From positions 1 to 8,903 of the forward strand of contig JBJTBM010000028.1 of assembly GCA_046091365.1 (NCBI GenBank): a stretch of DNA of 8,903 nt. Reading direction: 5' to 3'. A model generated the notes under the pieces. The model did not search any database, had not been told where the DNA came from, and saw nothing but the letters and a program-made list of their open reading frames with translations. Below, one piece after another: positions 1 to 4,387 of this stretch. The translations under genes were made by a program, and so were the position numbers. This DNA is from Casp-actino8 sp046091365 (GTDB lineage: Bacteria; Actinomycetota; Acidimicrobiia; Acidimicrobiales; Ilumatobacteraceae). The stretch's first letter is position 1. The number at the start of each line of letters is the position of its first letter.

Positions 1-202
1 GCTCGCTCCGCTCGACGAGCGCGAGCGCGAGATCCTGAAGTTGCGCTTCGGTCTCGATCGCGGCGAGCCGCGCACCCTCGAGGAAGTCGGCGAGCACTTC
101 AACCTCACGCGCGAGCGCATCCGTCAGATCGAGGCCCGCGCCATGAGCAAGTTGCGTCACCCGTCGAGCGACACCGGTGCGCGCGACCTGCTCGCCGTCT
201 GA
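1..202 (+). CDS. rpoD: Principal sigma-70 factor (RpoD/HrdB type), C-terminal end
   Basis: This is the last 66 residues of a sigma factor; the 5' part lies outside the window and the first complete codon begins at base 2. The reading frame shows sigma region 4: the LDERERE-ILKLRFGLDRG stretch, then the region 4.2 helix-turn-helix TLEEVGEHFNLTRERIRQIEARAMSKLRHP, which reads the -35 promoter element. The conserved RERIRQIEARA and KLRHP sequences are those of the group 1/group 2 sigma-70 family, the housekeeping sigma factors that direct RNA polymerase to most promoters. The protein ends with a short tail (RDLLAV) and TGA at 200-202. Only 19 bases separate it from the end of the convergent gene on the other strand, and no clear hairpin-plus-T-run terminator is visible between them. 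Family assignment is strong. Whether it is the main housekeeping factor or a close HrdA/SigB-type paralogue cannot be decided from the C-terminus alone. Confidence 0.93.
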   Translation, partial: LAPLDEREREILKLRFGLDRGEPRTLEEVGEHFNLTRERIRQIEARAMSKLRHPSSDTGARDLLAV

Positions 203-221
203 ACATCAGCGTTCCCGCACC

Positions 222-542
222 TCAATGCGAGTGGCGCTGACGCTCCATCAGGCTGCACCAATCCCACGCGTCGCCGGCCGCGCCGACGATCGTGCCTTTG
301 CCGTAGCCGTCGATGCGGGCCGGGTCACCACCCAGATGTCCGATGAGGATGTGGCCGAGACGCCCACCCAGAGCGCGCAACTCCTCGACCGCGGGGCTGA
401 GATCGTCGACCCAGCGACCGACGTACGGATTCCCCACGACCGCTGCCACCGCGCCTTTGAGTGCGGGGCTCTCGGGAGCGCGACCGAGGTCGTGATGGAT
501 CTCCTCGACCACCGTGAGGATCTGGCGAATCGGGAACAACAT
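222..542 (-). CDS. Half-length amino acid synthesis family (AA_synth/DUF1185) protein, probably truncated
   Basis: The 106-residue product starts at ATG 542 (minus strand), with a good ribosome binding site just upstream (GAGGGAGAG). It begins IRQILTVVEEIHHDLGR, continues with AVAAVVGNPYVGRWVDDLSP and later IDGYGKGTIVGAAG. From memory, these stretches match the N-terminal half of the AA_synth family (PF06684, formerly DUF1185): the VEEIHHDGGR opening, the AVIRNPYAGR-x-xDDLSP block and the YGKAAIVG block. The family is poorly characterised and is thought to be linked to amino acid metabolism in some bacteria. Members are usually about 190-200 residues. Here the similarity stops right after the GKGTIVG block, at residue ~90, and an unrelated 16-residue tail (ending QRHSH) runs to TGA at 222-224. 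The other two frames downstream do not restore the missing half, so this looks like a 3' deletion rather than a single frameshift. The gene lies 32 bases downstream of selC on the same strand. It may be a decaying pseudogene or a retained short form. Confidence 0.6.
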   Translation of the reverse strand: MLFPIRQILTVVEEIHHDLGRAPESPALKGAVAAVVGNPYVGRWVDDLSPAVEELRALGGRLGHILIGHLGGDPARIDGYGKGTIVGAAGDAWDWCSLMERQRHSH

Positions 543-544
543 GG

Positions 545-553
545 CTCTCCCTC
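545..553 (-). promoter_or_regulatory. Ribosome binding site of the AA_synth-like gene
   Basis: Read on the minus strand, GAGGGAGAG lies 2 bases before the ATG at 542, and its purine core GAGGG lies 6 bases before it. It supports choosing ATG 542 as the start rather than the much longer upstream extension of the frame, which would run through the tRNA gene. Confidence 0.5.
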
Positions 554-574
554 GGAGACGAGTGGCCGATCGAC

Positions 575-670
575 TGGCGGAGGTGGACGGGAATCGAACC
601 CGCCGGACGAGGGTCGCTCGTCCCAACCGCTTTGAAGGCGGCGGAGCCCACCAGGTACCCGGACACCTCC
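575..670 (-). tRNA. selC: tRNA-Sec (anticodon UCA)
   Basis: Read on the minus strand, the gene starts GGAGGTGT at 670. It ends CACCTCC, discriminator G (578) and an encoded CCA (575-577), giving about 93 nt plus CCA, the size of bacterial tRNA-Sec. The anticodon loop is CTTCAAA, with anticodon TCA, closed by CCGC/GCGG plus a G-U pair. A very long variable arm follows (GGACGAG pairing with CTCGTCC, 7 bp, loop CGACC), then a T arm GCGGG-TTCGATT-CCCGT. These are the hallmarks of selC, which carries selenocysteine to UGA codons with the help of SelA, SelB and SelD (none of them in this window). The acceptor pairs perfectly for 7 bp, but the eighth position is T opposite C. The T stem can instead extend to 6 bp, so the total stays at 13. 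By hand the D stem is short (CGG/CCG plus a G-U). The gene implies that the organism makes selenoproteins. Confidence 0.93.
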
Positions 671-677
671 GTTCTGC

Positions 678-683
678 AGGGTA
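678..683 (-). promoter_or_regulatory. Putative -10 box of selC
   Basis: On the minus strand the hexamer TACCCT fits the actinobacterial -10 pattern TAnnnT. It is separated by exactly 7 bases from the first base of the tRNA at 670, which is the right place for a start site at the mature 5' end. No convincing TTGACA-like -35 box is seen 16-18 bases further upstream. Confidence 0.35.
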
Positions 684-703
684 GTGCTCGCGCACCCGCG
701 GGC

Positions 704-709
704 TATCCT
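704..709 (+). promoter_or_regulatory. Putative -10 box for a leaderless transcript
   Basis: TATCCT fits TAnnnT and ends 7 bases before the ATG at 717, which has no Shine-Dalgarno sequence. Transcription would then start at or next to the A of the start codon, giving a leaderless mRNA. It is the only plausible promoter seen upstream of the + strand pilus genes. No good -35 box is visible. Confidence 0.35.
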
Positions 710-716
710 TCACGCC

Positions 717-791
717 ATGAAGCGCCTCATCATGCTCGTCGCCCTCGTGGCCTTGGTGGCGGCCGCAGCCAAGAAGCTGCAGTCCGCCTGA
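717..791 (+). CDS. 24-residue hydrophobic peptide, hypothetical
   Basis: A very short reading frame encodes MKRLIMLVALVALVAAAAKK followed by LQSA and TGA. It has a basic start (KR), a run of about 15 hydrophobic residues (I5 to A18) and a basic close (KK), so it would be a single membrane-spanning peptide or a signal-like sequence. Support for it being real comes from the TAnnnT box 7 bases before the ATG, its codon usage (mostly G/C in third positions) and its position between divergent selC and the pilus genes. There is no ribosome binding site, consistent with leaderless translation. Short basic-hydrophobic-basic peptides of this style are common next to housekeeping genes in actinobacteria (for example DLW-39-type proteins), but I do not recognise this one with certainty. 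It could also act as a leader peptide for the downstream operon, which begins about 65 bases further on. Confidence 0.5.
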   Translation: MKRLIMLVALVALVAAAAKKLQSA

Positions 792-800
792 CCCTCTCCG

Positions 801-816
801 GCGCGACCCGTCGCGC
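801..816 (+). repeat. Inverted repeat (GCGCGA-CCCG-TCGCGC) after the small peptide gene
   Basis: A perfect 6-bp stem closes a 4-base loop, 9 bases after the stop codon of the 24-residue peptide. No T-run follows it, so it is not a classical intrinsic terminator. It could be an attenuating hairpin, a protein-binding palindrome, or chance in G/C-rich DNA. Confidence 0.3.
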
Positions 817-844
817 GCCCACCCCCGACGACTTCCCCTCGACT

Positions 845-858
845 GCACCCGGGGGTGC
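845..858 (+). repeat. Palindrome GCACCC-GG-GGGTGC covering the tadZ ribosome binding site
   Basis: Two perfect 6-base arms flank a GG centre. The right half contains the only G-rich sequence that can serve as ribosome binding site for the ATG at 861, as well as the alternative GTG at 855. A loop this tight would have to open the innermost pairs, leaving about 5 bp. It could lower translation initiation of the operon's first pilus gene or be a dimer-binding operator; chance is not excluded. Confidence 0.3.
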
Positions 859-860
859 CC

Positions 861-1526
861 ATGCTCGTCATCTGTCGTTCGGTCAAAGGTGGTTCCGGAA
901 CGTCGGTCGTCACCGCCGCACTGGCGTCGATCGCCGCACGTACCGGTCTCACCACGCTCGTCGACCTCGGGGGTGACCAGCCGGCGATCTTCGGTTCCAC
1001 CACTCCGGTGGCCGGCCTCGCGGATTGGTTGCACTCCGACCGTTCAGCCTCTCCGTTCGAGACCGACATCGCACTCGACGAGAATCTGCGTGTCGTCCCC
1101 CTTGGCGAGAGTTCGTTGCCCGCAGCCGAATCAGCGGTCTGGACGAGCTTCGTCGGTCACCTCGTGGCTCGCTCGCACGCCGGCCACACGGTGATCGTCG
1201 ACTGCGGAATGGGCCCGATGCCCTCGTGCCTCGTCGAGGTGGCCGATCGCAGCCTGCTGGTGGTGCGTCCGTGCTATCTCACCTTGCGCCGCGCGGTGGC
1301 GCGGCCCGAACGCACCGATTCGGTCATCGTGGTCGACGAGAGCCAACGCGCTCTCCGCCCCCGCGACGTCGAGTCGGTCCTCGGGCTCCCGGTTGCGGCC
1401 GTCGTCGCCATCGATCCGACCGTGGCGCGCCGCGTCGATGCCGGATTACTTCACGGTCGACTGCCCTCGTCACTCTCATCGCCCCTGCGCGACGTGTTGT
1501 CCAAGCCGCTCCGCACGGCCTCGTGA
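861..1526 (+). CDS. tadZ: TadZ/CpaE-like ParA-superfamily ATPase of the Tad pilus
   Basis: The 221-residue protein is a MinD/ParA-like P-loop protein that in Tad systems sits at the membrane and positions the secretion machine. The N-terminus MLVICRSVKGGSGTS carries the deviant Walker A motif at residues 9-15. The signature lysine K9 is present, but the second, phosphate-binding lysine (KGGxGK in active ParA proteins) is T14. A switch-like motif VDLGGDQP lies at 34-41 and a Walker B-like VIVDCGMGP at 111-119. TadZ proteins are known to be atypical ATPases, and I remember actinobacterial forms with KGGSGTT, so nucleotide binding without strong hydrolysis is plausible. The N-terminal receiver-like domain found in many TadZ proteins is absent. 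The start was set at ATG 861 because the GGGGG at 851-855 is well spaced for it; GTG 855 is the alternative. The stop overlaps the tadA start (GTGA), which points to coupled translation. In M. tuberculosis the equivalent is Rv3660c. Confidence 0.8.
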   Translation: MLVICRSVKGGSGTSVVTAALASIAARTGLTTLVDLGGDQPAIFGSTTPVAGLADWLHSDRSASPFETDIALDENLRVVPLGESSLPAAESAVWTSFVGHLVARSHAGHTVIVDCGMGPMPSCLVEVADRSLLVVRPCYLTLRRAVARPERTDSVIVVDESQRALRPRDVESVLGLPVAAVVAIDPTVARRVDAGLLHGRLPSSLSSPLRDVLSKPLRTAS

Positions 1527-2422
1527 CCGCGTTACCCGCTCCACTCGCCACGCTGGCTCACGACCCGGCCGTGACCGACATCCTCGTCAACAACGGAGTC
1601 GAGGTGTGGTTCGAGCGAGCAGGTCACCTGCAACGTGTCGACGATCTTCCATCGGGGCTCATCGACGCCCACTTGGAGCGACTGCTGGCCCCACTCGGCC
1701 GCCGACTCGACCGTCTGTCCCCGATGGTCGACGCCCGCCTCGGTGACGGCACCCGCGTGTGCGCGGTGATCGCACCGATCGCCGTCGGGGGCACGTGCGT
1801 GGCTTTCCGGTTGTTCCGGCCCGACGTCCACCGACCCGACGACTTCGGAGTCGACGAACGGGTGTGGCAACTGCTGCTCGAAACCCATGGCAATCTCCTC
1901 GTGAGTGGGGCCACGGGCTCAGGGAAGACCTCGTTGGTTGCGAGCCTGCTCGAGCACCGCTCCGTCGACGAACGCCTCGTGGTCATCGAGGACACCCACG
2001 AGTTACCGGTGCGCACACGTCACGCCGTGCGCCTCGAGGCCCGACCGGCCAATGCCGAAGGACGCGGTCATGTGGGGCTCGACGACTTGCTGCGCACCGC
2101 CCTGCGACTGCGTCCCGATCGCATCATCGTCGGTGAAGTGCGTGGCCCCGAGGCACTCACACTGGTGCAGGCCATGAACACCGGCCACGTGGGCTCGATG
2201 TCGACGGTGCACGCCAATTCGGCCGTCGAGGCGCTCGAGCGCGTCGACTTGTTGGTTTCGCAAGCAGCACCGAACTGGCGTCTCGACGACGTGCGTCGAC
2301 TGGTGAGCCGCGCCTTCGGCACCGTGGTCCACCTGATCCGTCTACCCGACGGACGGCGCGTGATCGACCACGTGATCAAGGTGCACCATCACGACGAACG
2401 CGTTCATGAGAACGTCGCGTAA
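1523..2422 (+). CDS. tadA: TadA/CpaF-type secretion ATPase (VirB11 family)
   Basis: This is the cytoplasmic hexameric ATPase that powers extension (and perhaps retraction) of Tad pili. The 299-residue product contains the N-terminal VirB11-type domain DPAVTDILVNNGVEVWF (residues 14-30), Walker A GATGSGKTS (129-137), Asp box VVIEDTHEL (153-161), Walker B IIVGEVRG with E205 (201-208) and His box GHVGSMSTVHAN (221-232). All motifs are intact. It is shorter than typical CpaF (about 350-450 residues) because it lacks the extra N-terminal helical region; the open frame runs further upstream, but only as the out-of-frame shadow of tadZ. The GTG at 1523 is chosen because it overlaps the tadZ stop as GTGA, suggesting translational coupling, and because homology begins right there. 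No separate ribosome binding site is seen. The 3' end overlaps tadB by 17 bases. Equivalent to Rv3659c in the mycobacterial locus. Confidence 0.93.
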   Translation: MTALPAPLATLAHDPAVTDILVNNGVEVWFERAGHLQRVDDLPSGLIDAHLERLLAPLGRRLDRLSPMVDARLGDGTRVCAVIAPIAVGGTCVAFRLFRPDVHRPDDFGVDERVWQLLLETHGNLLVSGATGSGKTSLVASLLEHRSVDERLVVIEDTHELPVRTRHAVRLEARPANAEGRGHVGLDDLLRTALRLRPDRIIVGEVRGPEALTLVQAMNTGHVGSMSTVHANSAVEALERVDLLVSQAAPNWRLDDVRRLVSRAFGTVVHLIRLPDGRRVIDHVIKVHHHDERVHENVA

Positions 2423-2963
2423 GCGGGTGATCCGCGAGTCCGTGGGCAACGAGGGGCTCGCCGAGGCCCTCGAGTCGGTCGTGCGATCGTTGCGGTCGTC
2501 GCGGTCACTCATCGGTGCCATCGTCGACAGCACCACCAAGCACCCGACCGATGTCACCCGGGCTCTCGCGCGTTCCCTCGCCACCGGACGAACGCTGCAC
2601 GAGTCGTGCGACCGGTTGCTGACGACTGAGAACGACCGCGACGCGGTGCTCGCGTTGCAATGTCTGAAGTTGTGCGCGGCGCACGGTGGCGACAGCGTCG
2701 CCAATCTCGATTCGGTGGTGGCGACCATCCACGAGCGTCGTCACCTCGCCGCCGAACGCGTGGTACAGGCCTCCACCGCGGTGGCCTCGACCCGTCTCAT
2801 CACGTGGCTCCCCGTCGCCTGCGGGGGTCTGTTGCTCGCCGACTCTCCGAGCCTGCGCCACACGATGTTCGTCACGCCGTTCGGCTGGTCCTGCCTCGCG
2901 GTCGGCACGGGCCTCAACCTGCTCGGCCGGGTCTGGACCCGCCGTCTGGTGTACCCACGATGA
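2406..2963 (+). CDS. tadB: TadB-like inner-membrane platform protein (T2SSF family)
   Basis: Position between tadA and tadC and the residue pattern mark this as the TadB-like platform protein that couples the ATPase to pilin export. The 185 residues hold a helical cytoplasmic domain (about 15-125) with the T2SSF-like features ALARSLATGRTLHESCDRLL and ALQCLKLCAAHGGDSVANLD. Two membrane helices follow, at about 129-146 and 156-175. Classical TadB is about 300 residues, with two more N-terminal helices and a longer linker, so this is a half-size form; short versions are usual in actinobacterial loci. ATG 2406 lies 17 bases inside tadA; GTG 2427, just after the tadA stop, is an in-frame alternative. 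The stop overlaps the next start as ATGA. Family assignment rests mainly on order and topology. Confidence 0.75.
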   Translation: MRTSRKRVIRESVGNEGLAEALESVVRSLRSSRSLIGAIVDSTTKHPTDVTRALARSLATGRTLHESCDRLLTTENDRDAVLALQCLKLCAAHGGDSVANLDSVVATIHERRHLAAERVVQASTAVASTRLITWLPVACGGLLLADSPSLRHTMFVTPFGWSCLAVGTGLNLLGRVWTRRLVYPR

Positions 2964-3481
2964 GCGTCGAGTTGTCGGTGATCGTGGTGTTGGTGCTCGT
3001 GTTCGTGCGACGTCGGGCCCGGCGACGAGCGATCCACGATCGGCGACGCGTCGTCGACGAACTGCCCGATGCCACCGACTTGCTGGTGGCGGCACTCCGC
3101 TCGGGTCTCACGCCCGTGCAGTCGGTGCGGGTCGTCGCGCCATTGGTGCCCGGTTCGTTGCGACCCGACTTCATCCGGGTGCTCGATCGGCTCGATGAGG
3201 GCGATCGGTTCGTCGATGCCGTGCGCGGAAGCGAACACGCGCGGGAGCTGTTCGACGTACTCGCCGACGGTGAACGTCTCGGGGTGCCCATCGACCACCT
3301 CGCGTTCCAACTCGCACTCGACGCCCGCGATCGACGCCGCCGGGCCGCCGACACCGATGCCCGCCGACTGCCCGTGCGACTCGCCGTTCCGTTGGTGGTG
3401 TGCACACTCCCGTCGTTCGTGGTGCTCGTGATCGTCCCGGTGATCGTCGACACTCTCGGCCACCTCGGCCCGATCACATGA
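2960..3481 (+). CDS. tadC: TadC-like inner-membrane platform protein (T2SSF family)
   Basis: The 173-residue product starts at an ATG that overlaps the tadB stop (ATGA). It has an N-terminal membrane helix (about 3-16), a basic stretch (RRRARRRAIHDRRR), a helical T2SSF domain with ELPDATDLLVAALRSGLTPVQSVR (34-57) and LADGERLGVPIDHLAFQLAL (101-120), and a strongly hydrophobic C-terminal region (about 141-165) that could be one long or two short helices. The LPDATDLLVAALRSGLTP sequence is the best marker: TadB/TadC and T2SS GspF proteins carry a similar segment at the start of the cytoplasmic domain. With TadB it would form the membrane platform on which TadA acts. Length fits the short actinobacterial TadC (Rv3657c type), not the ~300-residue proteobacterial one. 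The stop codon at 3479-3481 touches the ribosome binding site of the pilin gene. Confidence 0.82.
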   Translation: MSVELSVIVVLVLVFVRRRARRRAIHDRRRVVDELPDATDLLVAALRSGLTPVQSVRVVAPLVPGSLRPDFIRVLDRLDEGDRFVDAVRGSEHARELFDVLADGERLGVPIDHLAFQLALDARDRRRRAADTDARRLPVRLAVPLVVCTLPSFVVLVIVPVIVDTLGHLGPIT

Positions 3482-3486
3482 AAGGA
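3481..3486 (+). promoter_or_regulatory. Strong ribosome binding site of the pilin gene
   Basis: AAAGGA lies 5 bases before ATG 3492 and is the clearest Shine-Dalgarno sequence in the pilus operon. The other genes of the run rely on overlap or have weak sites. This fits a need to make pilin in much larger amounts than the assembly proteins, and it fixes the start of the prepilin. Confidence 0.6.
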
Positions 3487-3491
3487 CAAAG

Positions 3492-3674
3492 ATGAGAACG
3501 ACCGAAGACACCCGCGATCGCGGCCAAGCAACGTCGGAGTACGCGCTCGTGATGCTCGCCGCCGGACTGATCGCATTACTCGTGATCGCCTGGGCCACCG
3601 GAGGGGGTGGAGCCGGCAAAATTGGCTCGCTGTTCGATTCCGTCATCGATGGCATCACCTCGCGTCTCCCCTGA
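3492..3674 (+). CDS. flp: Flp-type major prepilin
   Basis: The 60-residue product is a type IVb (Flp) prepilin, the structural subunit of the Tad pilus. It has an 11-residue basic/acidic leader ending in DRG, then QATSEYALVMLAAGLIALLV. Cleavage by a prepilin peptidase after G11 would leave a 49-residue mature protein with glutamate at +5 (E16) and tyrosine at +6, the signature positions of Flp pilins. The hydrophobic assembly helix spans about residues 19-36, followed by a glycine-rich turn (GGGGAGKIG) and a short amphipathic tail (LFDSVIDGITSRL). It resembles the small pilin of actinobacterial Tad loci (DUF4244/Rv3656c position). No prepilin peptidase gene lies in the window, so processing must depend on one encoded elsewhere. 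Confidence 0.85.
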   Translation: MRTTEDTRDRGQATSEYALVMLAAGLIALLVIAWATGGGGAGKIGSLFDSVIDGITSRLP

Positions 3675-3699
3675 TGGACGTCGGCCGCATCGCGACACG

Positions 3700-4053
3700 A
3701 TGGTGCGCGATCGCGGTCAGGCGACGGTCGAGTTCGCACTCCTCCTCCCGTTGGTGGTTGTCCTGGTGTTGTGCCTCGTGCAACTCGTCGCCGTGGTGTC
3801 CCGTCGCGTAGCACTGGAGACCACCACCTGGAACCTCACCCGGGCGGCCACGGTCGCGGTCGACCCGACCGCGGCGGCCCGCGCGGCACTCGACGACCAG
3901 AGAATCGACCTCGAGGTGACCACCGACGACCGCTGGGTGACCGTCGTGACGCGCACCGTGGTCGACACCGACGTCCCGGTGGTCGGTCGATTCTTTCCCG
4001 CAGTCACCCTCGAATCGCGTCTCACCATGCTGCTCGAGCCACCGCTAGGTTGA
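3700..4053 (+). CDS. tadE: TadE-like pseudopilin
   Basis: The 117-residue protein begins MVRDRGQATVEFALLLPLVV. It has the TadE pattern: a very short leader ending in G6, glutamate at +5 (E11) and phenylalanine next to it, a membrane helix from about 12 to 33, and an extracytoplasmic domain of about 80 residues rich in V, T, D and R. TadE proteins are minor pseudopilins, processed by the same peptidase as the pilin and needed for pilus assembly. The junction DRGQAT is identical to that of the preceding pilin. The start at ATG 3700 follows the pilin stop by 25 bases; GTG 3703 is equally possible. No good ribosome binding site is visible, so expression may depend on the pilin gene upstream. The frame is open further upstream but lacks homology and overlaps the pilin gene. 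The TadF/G-like partner usually found next (Rv3654c position) is missing. Confidence 0.85.
   Translation: MVRDRGQATVEFALLLPLVVVLVLCLVQLVAVVSRRVALETTTWNLTRAATVAVDPTAAARAALDDQRIDLEVTTDDRWVTVVTRTVVDTDVPVVGRFFPAVTLESRLTMLLEPPLG
4046..4051 (+). promoter_or_regulatory. Putative -10 box for a leaderless STAS transcript
   Basis: TAGGTT fits TAnnnT and ends 6 bases before the GTG at 4058. It overlaps the end of tadE. If used, the STAS and photolyase genes could be expressed separately from the pilus genes. The evidence is only a short degenerate match. Confidence 0.25.
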
Positions 4054-4057
4054 CCGC

Positions 4058-4384
4058 GTGAGCTTCGACGTCTCCACCATCGGTGACCATCGGGTGATCG
4101 GTTGTGCCGGCGCCCTCGATCTGTCGTCGCTTCCCCGGTTGTCCGACCTGCTCGATCGACACGTCGGTGTCGATCGGTCGGTCGTGCTCGACCTCGACGG
4201 CATCACTGTGATCGATGCGACCACCGCCGGGGTTCTGATAGCGGCCGCTCACCGCCAACGAGAGTCCACCAAGCGGCTCACGGTCGTCTGTTCCAGTCCC
4301 GCGATTCGCGAGCGCCTGACGCGACTCGGTCTGGCCGACGCCATCCCGTTGGTGTCGTCCATCCACGACATCGCATCCGCTTGA
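4058..4384 (+). CDS. STAS-domain protein (anti-sigma factor antagonist-like)
   Basis: The 108-residue product is a single STAS domain: MSFDVSTIGDHRVIGCAGALDLSSLPRLSDLL, then the core VVLDLDGITVIDATTAGVLIAAA. STAS proteins such as SpoIIAA and RsbV bind anti-sigma kinases and are switched by phosphorylation of a Ser/Thr in a D-S-S/T-G-L-G loop. Here the loop reads D53-A-T-T-A-G: aspartate and the final glycine are kept, the first serine is alanine, and T55 sits at the usual phospho-acceptor position, so control by a serine/threonine kinase is possible but not assured. The GTG start is 4 bases after the tadE stop, and the stop is 3 bases before the photolyase start. No partner kinase or anti-sigma gene is nearby. 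It could instead be part of a stressosome-like or lipid/organic-acid-binding STAS system. Confidence 0.8.
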   Translation: MSFDVSTIGDHRVIGCAGALDLSSLPRLSDLLDRHVGVDRSVVLDLDGITVIDATTAGVLIAAAHRQRESTKRLTVVCSSPAIRERLTRLGLADAIPLVSSIHDIASA

Positions 4385-4387
4385 CGC

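Noticed and set aside
200..224. UGA read as selenocysteine at the end of the AA_synth-like gene
   Set aside because: The codons after the UGA show no resemblance to the rest of the AA_synth family, and no convincing stem-loop of the bacterial SECIS type follows.
543..1034. N-terminal extension of the minus-strand frame that ends at 222
   Set aside because: It would read through the tRNA-Sec gene and the antisense of tadZ, is low-complexity R/G-rich, and the homology starts at ATG 542 with its own ribosome binding site.
1025..1522. Upstream extension of the tadA frame on +
   Set aside because: It is the shadow of tadZ in another frame, rich in R, P and H with no family resemblance. TadA homology begins right after the GTG at 1523.
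3607..3699. Longer TadE beginning inside the pilin gene
   Set aside because: It would place a hydrophilic 30-residue extension before the leader that must be cleaved; TadE leaders are short.
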